64,000 nt of DNA from Chloroflexota bacterium. GTDB lineage: Bacteria > Chloroflexota > Dehalococcoidia > Bin125. This document shows positions 41,513 to 49,965 of this stretch, piece after piece. The notes beneath the pieces were generated by a model that was not told the origin of the DNA, ran no database searches, and saw only the letters and a list, made by a program, of their open reading frames with translations. Each line of letters starts with the position of its first letter. Position 1 is the first letter of the stretch. Location of the stretch: contig JAPPNI010000025.1 of the NCBI GenBank assembly GCA_028873865.1, forward strand, positions 36,725 to 100,724. Direction: 5' to 3'. The translations under genes and the position numbers were made by a program.

Positions 41513-43021
41513 ATGTCGGAACTTCGATGGGAACCGCCTCCGAGTGGAGGGGACGGCGATCCGGGTCGCCGGGCAGTCGTGCCCGAGCGTCCGAGCGGAT
41601 CCGACGGCCCCAGCCGCTGGTCGATCACTCTGCTGATCTTCGTGATGATCGCCGCGGCGTTCGCGCTCGGTATTGGCGTGATGCGGGTGATCGACGCGAG
41701 CGACGACTATGGACGCGTCCTGCGCAGCTCTCGCGACGGCGGTTCTCCTGCGGCGATCCCCGTTGCCGTTGAGCCCTCCGACGACGGGGATCAGCAGGCT
41801 GAGTCAGTTGATAGCGGCGGCCGCGCCTCACGTTTCGCGATTCTCGACGAGATCATCGAAGTGCTCGATGAGGACTTCGTCGATCCGGCGAAGTTCGAAT
41901 CGCTCGACGCGCGCGAGGCGGCGATCAACGGGATCATCGACGCGCTGGAGGATCCTCACACGGTGTTCATCGACGCGGAGCGATACCGGCTTGCCAGCGA
42001 GGACATCGGCGGCTCATTCGAGGGCATCGGCGCGACCGTGAATCAGGTCGACGGCGCGATCGTGATCGTGCGGCCATTCCGGAACTCCCCGGCGCAGCAG
42101 TCCGGGATCCGGGCGGGCGACGTGATTCTCGAGGTGGACGGCGAATCGACCGAGGGCTGGAGTCTGGAACAGGCGGTGGCCGTGATTCGCGGTCCGAAAG
42201 GAACCGATGTCGAGCTGCTCGTGCGCCACGCCGACGGGGAAGAGGAACTGATCGTGGTCACTCGCGACCGGATCGTCGTGCCCAGCGTGGAGTCGCTGCC
42301 GATCACGGATCGCTCCGGACAACCTGTCGCGGACATCGGCTACATCCTGATCACTCAGTTCACCGAGGCGACCCGCGGTGAACTGCTGGAGCTGCTCGAC
42401 GGGGCGCGCAACGCCGGCCTGACCCAGTTGATCATCGACGTGCGCGGCAACCCCGGCGGACTGCTCAACGCAACGGTAGAAACCACGGGCGAGTTCATCG
42501 ACGAAGGCGTGATTTTGCGTCAGATCGACCGCAACGGCGACGAGGAGATCTTCAACGATGAGCCGGGCGGCGCTGGTGTCGACCTCGAACTGGTCGTGTT
42601 GATCAACGAGCACAGTGCCTCCGGCTCCGAAGTCATGGCCGCAGCCTTGCGCGACCACGGGCGAGCGGTGCTGATCGGCACGACGACGACCGGCAAAGGC
42701 ACGGTCAATGTCCCGCGCCGGCTGTCCGATGGCAGCGTGCTGTATGTCAGCATCGCCCGCTATCTGACGCCGGAGAACGCGCCGGTCGAGGGCGTGGGGA
42801 TCGCGCCCGACATCGAGATCGCGATCCCCGATACCGGTTTCGAGGCGGGTCAGGATATCCAGCTCTTTGTGGCGATCGAGTATCTGCGCGGTCAATACGA
42901 TCCGAACGCATCAAGCGGGGAGTCGACCGAGACCGAGCCGGAGAACGTCTCCGAAGACGAGGATGAGGCCGCCACGCCTTCGCAGCCAGAGGAGCAGTCC
43001 GAGGCCGAGTCTGAGGAGTAG
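41513..43021 (+). CDS. Carboxy-terminal processing protease (S41) with PDZ domain
   Basis: The product is 502 aa. A cytoplasmic start of about 35 residues leads to one membrane helix (ITLLIFVMIAAAFALGIGVM), then a linker, a PDZ domain (about 155-245, with GIRAGDVILEVDGEST), and the S41 core. The catalytic Ser is in INEHSASGSEVMAAAL and the Lys in TTGKGTVNVPRRL. The C-terminal 40 residues are acidic and low-complexity. CtpA-type proteases trim extracytoplasmic proteins. It precedes the rhodanese gene by 34 bp on the same strand. Confidence 0.92.
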   Translation: MSELRWEPPPSGGDGDPGRRAVVPERPSGSDGPSRWSITLLIFVMIAAAFALGIGVMRVIDASDDYGRVLRSSRDGGSPAAIPVAVEPSDDGDQQAESVDSGGRASRFAILDEIIEVLDEDFVDPAKFESLDAREAAINGIIDALEDPHTVFIDAERYRLASEDIGGSFEGIGATVNQVDGAIVIVRPFRNSPAQQSGIRAGDVILEVDGESTEGWSLEQAVAVIRGPKGTDVELLVRHADGEEELIVVTRDRIVVPSVESLPITDRSGQPVADIGYILITQFTEATRGELLELLDGARNAGLTQLIIDVRGNPGGLLNATVETTGEFIDEGVILRQIDRNGDEEIFNDEPGGAGVDLELVVLINEHSASGSEVMAAALRDHGRAVLIGTTTTGKGTVNVPRRLSDGSVLYVSIARYLTPENAPVEGVGIAPDIEIAIPDTGFEAGQDIQLFVAIEYLRGQYDPNASSGESTETEPENVSEDEDEAATPSQPEEQSEAESEE

Positions 43022-43055
43022 CCTAGGCTGACCGCTCCAGCGAAAGGGATTCGCG

Positions 43056-43910
43056 ATGACTTCGAACGTTGACGGTTGGGCCCGGCCGGAGCTGATCTGC
43101 GAGACCGACTGGCTGGCCGAGCACATCGACGACGACGATGTCGTTGTGCTCGATTGCGACCTGCTCGACGCCTATCTGCGTCTGCACATTCCCGGCGCGG
43201 TCTGGTCGCTCTCGCGCTACTGGAAGACCGACCCGCGAGACGACTCGCAGATCTACGGTATGTCGGATCCGGAGCAATGGGCGCAACTCGTTGGGCGCCT
43301 GGGGATCACGCCCGACACGACGGTCGTCGGCTATGACGGTTCGGGTTCGCTCTACGCCGCCCGAACCTGGTGGACGTTCGACCGCTTCGGCCACACCAAC
43401 TTCAAGATCCTGCATGGCGGACTGGACAAGTGGTATGCGGAGGGCCGGCCGCTGTCGCGCGAGAATCTGCGACCGCGGGCGGTCGAATATCCCGTGCCTT
43501 CCGCTCCCCACGACGACTCGATCTGTCGGCTCGATGACATCCCCGGCGCGCTTGAGGATGAGAACCACGTGTTCTGGGACGTGCGATCGGACGGTGAGTG
43601 GACCGGCGCGAACAAGCGCGGCACCCAGCGCGGCGGACGGGTTCCCGGCGCGGTCCACCTGGAGTGGTTGCACACCCTCGAAGAGCCGGTTCGCACGCTG
43701 AAGCCGCCGGCCGACCTACGACGAATGCTGGCCGACCTCGGGATTACGCCCGAGACGACGGTCACGACCTATTGACAGGGAGGCATCCGTGCGGCGCACG
43801 GATACTGGCTCCTGCAACTGCTCGGCTACAACAACAGCCGCAACTATGACGCGTCCTGGCACGAGTACGGAAACGCGCTCGATCATCCGATCGAGACGCC
43901 TGACGACTGA
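43056..43910 (+). CDS. Two-domain rhodanese with in-frame UGA (selenocysteine) at the catalytic position
   Basis: AAAGGGA precedes the ATG. The frame reads 239 codons to a TGA at 43773-43775 and then continues open to a normal TGA at 43908, giving 284 aa, the usual length of a thiosulfate/mercaptopyruvate sulfurtransferase. The N-terminal domain (about 10-140) is the non-catalytic one (HIPGAVWS, VVGYDGSGSLYAAR). The second domain has VFWDVRSDGEW, VPGAVHLEW and TTVTTY, then UGA, then QGGIRAAHGYWLLQLLGY. In relatives the residue after T-Y is the catalytic Cys of the persulfide loop, so UGA replaces exactly that residue. The tail NYDASWHEYGNALDHPIE is standard. Sec240 is proposed; nonsense mutation is the alternative. 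Confidence 0.88.
43785..43803 (+). promoter_or_regulatory. Candidate bacterial SECIS hairpin (rhodanese)
   Basis: AUCCGUGC (43785-43792) pairs perfectly over 8 bp with GCACGGAU (43796-43803), leaving the loop GGC, which starts with G. The loop begins 18 nt after the UGA, within the usual 16-37 nt range for bacterial SECIS. The tri-nucleotide loop is short and no bulged U is seen, unlike E. coli fdhF. The same bases code the conserved I-R-A-A-H-G loop, so part of the pairing could be chance. Confidence 0.55.
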
Positions 43911-43934
43911 CGCCTGCGCTCGCGAGGACTCGAA

Positions 43935-45140
43935 TCAGCCCTCCAGCACCGAGGCCAGGGCGGCCTGGACTTCGTCCAGCGGGGCGAATGCCTCGAAGCG
44001 GGCGGTGACGATGCCGTCGGCGTCGACGACGAAGGTCCACTCGCCAGTGTGCAATCCCCATTCCTCGAGGATTGGCGTCTCGATCGGCTCGGCGCCGAGT
44101 TTCACTTCGGCGGGGTTTTCGTAGAGATCGACGTGGACGTAGTTGGCCGCGTCGCCGAAGATGCCTCTCACCTCGGAGAGGACCTCAGCCTGCGGGCCGC
44201 AGAAGGCGTTGGTGCAGAATCCCGGAGAGGCGAAGACGACGACCAGCGGTTTGCCGGCTTCAACCGCGTCGGCCAGCGAGATCAGGTAGAGACCCGGATC
44301 GGGCTCGTCGCCGGTTGAGAGGTCCTCGATGTTGGCGACATCGATCAGGGTGCGGCTGTCCGATGCTGGCGCCGCATCTCCGACGGATGGGGCCGAGGTG
44401 TCGTCGGGGATGTCGATGGCGATGCCGAGGTCGTCGAATCCATCCTCGGAGGGAATGTGCAGGATCAGATTCCAGCGTCCGACCGAAGCGAAGTCGACGT
44501 AAGTGACGTGGAACCCTCTGACGCCATCGGGGAAGCGAGAGAAGCGCGCGATCGCCTCCTGGATGTCGCCGGGCGCGTCATCCGGTAACACCGTGACTCG
44601 CATCGCCGGCGTCTCGACGAGTCCGGTTGGGCCCTCGATCACCAGTGATATTCGATGGACGCCCGGTGACAGATCCGGCGTACCCAGGGCGATGGTGTAG
44701 CCATCGGCGCTGACGTAGACGGGGTAGCCCCAGTCTCTGAGCAGTTGCAGACGGGGGCTGAGATCGTCGTAGTCGGCCGCCTCGAGGATGCCGACCGACA
44801 TGCCACCCTCCATGCCGCCCATACCGTCATCTTGCTGCTGCTGCATGGGCTCTTCGTCGGACTGCGTTTGAGCTTGTGTGTCGCTGTCGGCGACGGCCCG
44901 CTCTTGCGCCTGTTGTTCGTCCTGAGCGGCGCGAACCGTCCCGATGCGTCCGCTGGTGGCGGTCTCGGATCCGGATCGAGCGGCCGTTGCGCTGCCGTCC
45001 GAGGTGGCGTCGGCTGTGGTCTGGGACTGTTGCTGCTGAACCTGCTGTTGTTGTTCATCGTCGGACGAGGTCGCGCAGGCCGACAACAGCAACGCCGCAG
45101 CCAGCGCGGCGGTCAGAGCGGCCGAACGCCAGCCGGTCAT
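43935..45140 (-). CDS. Thioredoxin-like lipoprotein with Gln-rich linker
   Basis: The product is 401 aa from the ATG at 45140; an earlier start 11 or 14 codons upstream is possible. The signal peptide ends in a lipobox (LLLSACATSS). About 90 residues of Gln/Ser/Thr/Ala-rich linker follow, then a beta-rich domain of unknown type (about 120-255), then a thioredoxin-like domain with VVVFASPGFCTNAFCGPQAE. The motif is C-x4-C, as in some peroxiredoxin or SCO-like proteins, not CxxC. It is tail-to-tail with the rhodanese gene and next to another redoxin lipoprotein, suggesting shared work in extracytoplasmic thiol or copper redox. Confidence 0.82.
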   Translation of the reverse strand: MTGWRSAALTAALAAALLLSACATSSDDEQQQQVQQQQSQTTADATSDGSATAARSGSETATSGRIGTVRAAQDEQQAQERAVADSDTQAQTQSDEEPMQQQQDDGMGGMEGGMSVGILEAADYDDLSPRLQLLRDWGYPVYVSADGYTIALGTPDLSPGVHRISLVIEGPTGLVETPAMRVTVLPDDAPGDIQEAIARFSRFPDGVRGFHVTYVDFASVGRWNLILHIPSEDGFDDLGIAIDIPDDTSAPSVGDAAPASDSRTLIDVANIEDLSTGDEPDPGLYLISLADAVEAGKPLVVVFASPGFCTNAFCGPQAEVLSEVRGIFGDAANYVHVDLYENPAEVKLGAEPIETPILEEWGLHTGEWTFVVDADGIVTARFEAFAPLDEVQAALASVLEG

Positions 45141-45218
45141 TCCCAGACTCTTGTGGTTTCGTAAGTGGCGCATCATTTCCCTCACTCAATCAACCGGGAT
45201 CTGAGCCGTCCGCTCCGG

Positions 45219-46796
45219 TTATTCGCCGCCGACGTAGGAACCGAAGGTGAAGGCGAAGAGGCGGAACTGGTCCGAGTCCGAGCTCAGTTTGAGTTCATGC
45301 TCCGACCACTCGGGCAGGAACAGCAGCCGATACAGGTCGTTCTCGGTCACGCGAATGAAGGAGCGGCCATCGGCGTCCCACTGGATGTGCGCGCCTGCCT
45401 CGTTGGGGAACAGCCAGCGGCCGTCGATCTCGACAAACACGTCATACGGCTGACCGTCGTCGGCGACGGTGAGCACGAGGTTGGCCGTGCGTCCGCGGAC
45501 AATCAGCGCGACGTAGTCTTCAAGATCATCCGTTTGCCTGGCATGGACGATCGATTCTTCCTCGATTCGCCAGAGACCTTCCAGGTACCAGCGGTTGTGC
45601 TCGCGTTCTGAGGTCTCGACATCCCTGAACAGGGTGTCGATGCCGGGCGCGGAGAGGAAATAGGCGTCCTGGCCGGCGTAGGGCCTGCCGGAGTTCCGTC
45701 TCCAGCCCATGTACAGCTCGCGGGTCTGTCCGGTGGGTTGGCCCAGACGGCTGGGTTCCGGGACCTCGACACCAACGGGGACACCGGACAGGTCCCTGCC
45801 ACGCGCCTCCAGCGCTTCGCGAATGACGACCTCCGTTTCGGCGTAGTCGCCTTCGCCGATGTGGTCGTAGAGGACGCCCATGGGCGAACCATCGGCGGTG
45901 GGACCGATGAGGTACTTGCGCGGCCAGAATCGGCGGGCGCCCTGGAACGTGCGGAAGCTGACGTGATCATTGTCGATCGCGACGAGGTACTCGATCCCGT
46001 GCTCGGAGATCGCACCGCGTACGTTCTCGAGCCGCTCCTCGAAGGCGAACTCCGGCGAGTGAATGCCAATGATCACGAGACCGTGGTCGCGGTACTTTTC
46101 GTCCCAGGCGGTGAGGAAGGGCAGCGTGCGGACGCAATTGATGCAGGTGTAGGTCCAGAAGTCGACCAGGACGATGTTGCCCTTGGCCAGCTCCAGCGCG
46201 ATCGAGGTTTCCTCGCCGTTCAGCCAGGCGTTGATGCCGACGACGTCGGTGACGGTGGCGTTAGCGCTGATTTCTTCAGCGAGCAGACGCAGACGCTCGG
46301 CCTCGGCCGGATCGGTCTGCTCCTGGGCCTGCTGCGCCTGTTCGGCGGCGTCCGACGATGTTCGGTCCTGTTCGGATTCCTGGGCCTGCTGTTCTTCCGC
46401 GGTCGCCTGCTGCTGCTCCTGCTGAGACTGTTGGGACTCGGCTTGCGGCTGTTGATCCTGCTCGGGCTGTTCGGCGGCGTTCGGCTCCGTTCGGTCCTGT
46501 TCGGCCGGCTCGGTCGACTGATCCTGTTCGGATTGTTCGGCGGCGTTCGGTTCCGTTCGGTCCTGTTCGGCCGGATCGGTCGATTGATCCTGTTCGGACT
46601 GTTCGGCGGCGTTCGGTTCCGTTCGGTCCTGTTCGGCCGGATCGGTCGATTGATCCTGTTCGGACTGTTCGGCGGCGTTCGGTTCCGTTCGGCTCTGTTC
46701 GGCCTGCGGTTGGGGTGTTGGTTCGTCGTCCGTGGAACAGGCGACGAGGAGCGCGACGATCAAAACGAGGGCGGCGGCGAGGGTTGCGTGTTTCAT
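45219..46796 (-). CDS. DipZ/TlpA-like redoxin lipoprotein with 22-residue repeats
   Basis: The product is 525 aa from the ATG at 46796. The lipobox is ALLVACST. A Gln/Glu-rich linker of about 150 residues includes four copies of a 22-residue repeat around EPNAAEQSEQDQST. The redoxin domain has VLVDFWTYTCINCVRTLPFL, the active-site CINC wording typical of DipZ-type proteins, then HSPEFAFEERLENVR and YLIGPTADG. The C-terminal 150 residues resemble the galactose-binding-like domain found at the end of DipZ proteins. It should act outside the membrane as a disulfide reductase or oxidase; no CcdA-like gene is in the window. Confidence 0.85.
   Translation of the reverse strand: MKHATLAAALVLIVALLVACSTDDEPTPQPQAEQSRTEPNAAEQSEQDQSTDPAEQDRTEPNAAEQSEQDQSTDPAEQDRTEPNAAEQSEQDQSTEPAEQDRTEPNAAEQPEQDQQPQAESQQSQQEQQQATAEEQQAQESEQDRTSSDAAEQAQQAQEQTDPAEAERLRLLAEEISANATVTDVVGINAWLNGEETSIALELAKGNIVLVDFWTYTCINCVRTLPFLTAWDEKYRDHGLVIIGIHSPEFAFEERLENVRGAISEHGIEYLVAIDNDHVSFRTFQGARRFWPRKYLIGPTADGSPMGVLYDHIGEGDYAETEVVIREALEARGRDLSGVPVGVEVPEPSRLGQPTGQTRELYMGWRRNSGRPYAGQDAYFLSAPGIDTLFRDVETSEREHNRWYLEGLWRIEEESIVHARQTDDLEDYVALIVRGRTANLVLTVADDGQPYDVFVEIDGRWLFPNEAGAHIQWDADGRSFIRVTENDLYRLLFLPEWSEHELKLSSDSDQFRLFAFTFGSYVGGE
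46473..46704 (-). repeat. 66-bp tandem repeat array in the lipoprotein linker
   Basis: Units begin with GGCGGCGTTCGG on the plus strand at 46473, 46539, 46605 and 46671, exactly 66 bp apart. The middle units are almost identical in DNA, which points to recent slippage or unequal exchange. Copy number probably varies among strains. Confidence 0.9.
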
Positions 46797-46842
46797 TGGG
46801 GTGAGCGTATCCCGATCCAGGCTCACGGGTCAGCCGATCGGA

Positions 46843-47787
46843 TCAGACACTGCCGTTCGCCCAGGCGGTGATCAGCGTGTGGGCAATGGCCATGGGCCCC
46901 GGCAATGAGAGCGCGCCCTCGGGCAGGCCGGGCTCGCCGAGCTGGGCGGCGGGTTGCTCCAGCGAGTGCAGGATCTCGGGGCGAGTGAACCAACGGACAT
47001 CGTCCATCTCCCACTCGTCGTAGTTGATGTCAGAACTGCCGGCGTCGGCGTGACAGCCGATCATCAGGGACGAGGGGAAGGGCCAGGGCTGCGAGGAGTG
47101 ATAGCGCACGTTGACCGCGTTGATCCCGGACTCTTCCGCCACCTCGCGGCGGACCGCGTCTTCAATCGACTCCCCATGATCGATGAACCCGGCGAGGGCC
47201 GAGAACATCCCGGCCGGCCAGGAGGCCTGACGACCGAGCAGGCAGCGATCACGCTCCGTATCGATTACGACGGTGATCACGACCGGGTCGGTGCGGGGAA
47301 AGTGCTCGGCCGGGCACACGGTGCACTTGCGGTAGATGCCGCCCTGCACGTGGCGGGTCGGCTCGCCGCAGACCGCGCAGTATCCGTGGCGCTGGTGCCA
47401 GTCGAGAAATGAGCGAGCCTGCGCGGCGATGCCTGCGTCGTCGGCGTCGAGCACGGGCGCGGCGGCGCGTAGATCCATGAAGGCGGCATCATCAGGCAGT
47501 TCAAACCGATCGGGCGCCGCCGCGGCGTCGATCGCGAATCGGGCGACGCCGTCATTGGTGCCGAGGAGCAGGGGCGGATACTGCTCGACGTCGGCGTCGG
47601 CCGGGAGCGGCGCCCAGGCGAGTCGCATGCCCTCGCTCTCGTGACGCATGGGGAAGGTCAGATCGCGCAGCGGCAGGAACACGGCGACGGGATCGTCGAG
47701 CTGTTCGGTCACCCAGGATTCGTCTCGCCGCCTCGCCGCCTCGCGGTCAAGCGGATTGCCGGAGAACGTGTTGCGGAACTCAGGCAT
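46843..47787 (-). CDS. nudC: NADH pyrophosphatase NudC (Nudix)
   Basis: The product is 314 aa. The zinc ribbon is CAVCGEPTRHVQGGIYRKC and TVC, followed by HFPRTDPVVI, the Nudix box GFIDHGESIEDAVRREVAEE and the SQPWPFP signature that marks NADH-specific hydrolases. NudC cleaves NAD(H) to NMN(H) and AMP and can remove NAD caps from RNA. The start lies 6 bp after the fhs stop region on the same strand, so the genes may be cotranscribed. Confidence 0.95.
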   Translation of the reverse strand: MPEFRNTFSGNPLDREAARRRDESWVTEQLDDPVAVFLPLRDLTFPMRHESEGMRLAWAPLPADADVEQYPPLLLGTNDGVARFAIDAAAAPDRFELPDDAAFMDLRAAAPVLDADDAGIAAQARSFLDWHQRHGYCAVCGEPTRHVQGGIYRKCTVCPAEHFPRTDPVVITVVIDTERDRCLLGRQASWPAGMFSALAGFIDHGESIEDAVRREVAEESGINAVNVRYHSSQPWPFPSSLMIGCHADAGSSDINYDEWEMDDVRWFTRPEILHSLEQPAAQLGEPGLPEGALSLPGPMAIAHTLITAWANGSV

Positions 47788-47792
47788 ATCTT

Positions 47793-49424
47793 TCAGCCAG
47801 TGTGCGTCTCGGCCATGTGGTCGAAGTGGATCGCGGCGGGCGAGCGTGGCAGTCCGGGCATGGTCATGATCTCGCCAGAGATGATCACAACGAATCCTGC
47901 GCCGGCCGACGGTCGCACGTCGCGGACGGTGAACTCGTGCTGCTGCGGGCGGCCGAGCAGTCCCGGGTCATCGGAGAGCGAGTACTGCGTCTTGGCGATG
48001 CAGACCGGCCAGTCCTCCTGGCCCAACCGCCGCGCACGGCGCAAGGTCAGTTCCGCACGCCGCAGGTAACTGACCGATCCGGCGCCATAGACCTCGCGGG
48101 CCACTGTCTCAATCTTGTCCTTCAGCGGCGATTCGAGATCGTAGAGACGCCGAAACGCCGGACGATCGCCAGCCAGCGCCTCTCGGACCTGGACGGCGAG
48201 ATCGAGGCAGGCCTCTCCGCCGCCGCCGTAGGGGTTGGCGACGGCGGCGCGAACACCCCGGGCGCGGCAGTGGGCGAGGACGGCATCGAGCTCGGCCCGG
48301 GTATCGGACGGGAACTGGTTCACGGCCACGATTGGAATCGCGCCGTGCTGTTCAACGTTGCCGATATGAGCGTCGAGGTTCGGCAGGCCAGCCTCGAGCG
48401 CGGCCAGGTCTTCGACCTCCAGTTCGCGCGCCGGGCGTCCGCCGTGGCGCTTGATCGCCCGGGCCGTGGCGACGATCACGGCCGCTTGCGGCTCGAATCC
48501 GCCGAACCGGGAGACCACATTGAAGAACTTCTCCGCGCCCAGGTCGGAGCCGAAGCCGGCCTCGGTCACGGTGATGTCGGCACAGGCCAACGCCGCGCGC
48601 GTGGCGGTGATCGAATTGCAGCCCAGGGCGATGTTGGCGAACGGTCCGCCGTGAACGAAGGCGGGGCCGCCTTCACCCATCTGCACGAGATTGGGGCGGA
48701 TCGCGTCCTTGAGCAGGACCGTCATCGCGCTGTCGACCTGTAGATCGCGGCAGGTGATCGGCTGGATCGGGGTTGCGGAGGTGTAGCCGACGATGATGTC
48801 GCCGAGCCGGCGATGCAGGTCGTCGAGGTCGCCGGCCACGGAGAGGATCGCCATCACTTCCGATGCCGGGGTGATGTCGAAGGCTTCCTCGCGCGGAATC
48901 CCGTCGGTGGTACCACCCATGCCGATCACGGCGCCGCGCAGGGCTCGGTCGTTCATGTCGAGACAGCGACGCCAGGTGATCCTTCGCGCGTCGAGTCCGA
49001 GCGCGTTGCCGTGGAAGAGCGAGTTGTCGATCGCTGCGGCGAGCAGGTTGTTCGCGGCCGTGACTGCGTGCAGATCGCCAGTGAAGTGGAGGTTGATGTC
49101 GTCGGCGGGCAGAACCTGTGATCCGCCGCCGCCGGTGCCGCCGCCCTTGATCCCGAAGACCGGGCCCATCGAGGGTTCGCGCAGCGCGACGACGGCGTTC
49201 GCGCCCGACTGTCGCAGCGCCTGGGTGAGGCCGATCGCGGTGGTGGTCTTGCCTTCGCCGGCGGTCGTGGGAGTCATTCCGGTGACCAACACCAGGTCGC
49301 CCTGCGGCTCGTCGGCCAGGCGTTGCAGGGCTTGCGGGGTCAGCTTCGCCTTGTGGCGTCCGTAGAGATCGAGATCGTCTTCACCCAGACCCAGATCGGC
49401 TGCCACATCGACGATTGGCCGCAT
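47793..49424 (-). CDS. fhs: Formate-tetrahydrofolate ligase
   Basis: The product is 543 aa, close to the family's 550-560. TPTTAGEGKTTTAIGLTQAL is the ATP-binding P-loop-like stretch; REPSMGPVFGIKGGGTGGG, HFTGDLHAVTAANNLLAA and FVHGGPFANIALGCNS are FTHFS hallmarks. The enzyme makes 10-formyl-THF from formate, THF and ATP. It feeds purine and one-carbon pathways; the formyltransferase-like protein at 1.5 kb could drain the same pool. nudC is next downstream. Confidence 0.96.
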   Translation of the reverse strand: MRPIVDVAADLGLGEDDLDLYGRHKAKLTPQALQRLADEPQGDLVLVTGMTPTTAGEGKTTTAIGLTQALRQSGANAVVALREPSMGPVFGIKGGGTGGGGSQVLPADDINLHFTGDLHAVTAANNLLAAAIDNSLFHGNALGLDARRITWRRCLDMNDRALRGAVIGMGGTTDGIPREEAFDITPASEVMAILSVAGDLDDLHRRLGDIIVGYTSATPIQPITCRDLQVDSAMTVLLKDAIRPNLVQMGEGGPAFVHGGPFANIALGCNSITATRAALACADITVTEAGFGSDLGAEKFFNVVSRFGGFEPQAAVIVATARAIKRHGGRPARELEVEDLAALEAGLPNLDAHIGNVEQHGAIPIVAVNQFPSDTRAELDAVLAHCRARGVRAAVANPYGGGGEACLDLAVQVREALAGDRPAFRRLYDLESPLKDKIETVAREVYGAGSVSYLRRAELTLRRARRLGQEDWPVCIAKTQYSLSDDPGLLGRPQQHEFTVRDVRPSAGAGFVVIISGEIMTMPGLPRSPAAIHFDHMAETHTG

Positions 49425-49484
49425 GTCGCTCCCCCCCGCTCCGACAGGCAGAGTAGCGCAGCACTGAACCCATTCAGAGCCGGC

Positions 49485-49919
49485 TCAGTTCTCGACCGTG
49501 ACCTTGACGTCGGTCACCTTGCGCGAGTTGACGATCAGCGCAATGTTGAAATCCCCGTCATCGGTCAGGGCCAACGGAATCGCAGCGATCCTCCAGGGCG
49601 GGTCAACATTCTCGAAGCGGAAGTCGCGCAATTCGAAGAACTCGCGCGCGCCGGCGTCGTACTCCACGCGGACAACTATATGGTCGGCGTCGACCGGCTC
49701 GTTCATCTCCAGCCGCAGCCAGAACGGCTCTTCCAGCTTGAGTGGTCGATTCAGCGGGGTCAGGATCGCCTTGTCTTCTGCCTGTTCGTCGATATGCAGC
49801 GCGGCCTCGGCCGAGCCGCCGACGCCGGAGAATATCCCGCCTTGAGACGCGTTGCAGGCGACGCCGCCGATCAGTGCCACCGAGATCGCAAGGACACCGA
49901 TCAGCCACTGAGCGCGCAT
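49485..49919 (-). CDS. Small lipoprotein of unknown function
   Basis: The product is 144 aa from the ATG at 49919; the frame runs further but overlaps the divergent ABC transporter gene. The signal peptide ends GGVACNAS (lipobox). The mature part is beta-rich with alternating hydrophobics (WLRLEMNEPVDADHIVVRVE), suggesting an immunoglobulin-like sandwich. It is divergent from the glycine-betaine transporter operon with 46 bp between starts. No family is recognised. Confidence 0.65.
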   Translation of the reverse strand: MRAQWLIGVLAISVALIGGVACNASQGGIFSGVGGSAEAALHIDEQAEDKAILTPLNRPLKLEEPFWLRLEMNEPVDADHIVVRVEYDAGAREFFELRDFRFENVDPPWRIAAIPLALTDDGDFNIALIVNSRKVTDVKVTVEN

Positions 49920-49965
49920 TGAGTCACAGGGTAGTCTGCAAACCAGTTCGTCAGGAGGCAGCACT

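Noticed and set aside
43056..43775. Rhodanese gene ending at the first TGA, as a simple 239-aa protein
   Set aside because: The frame continues with the conserved active-site loop and C-terminal part of the family, so stopping here would remove the catalytic residue.
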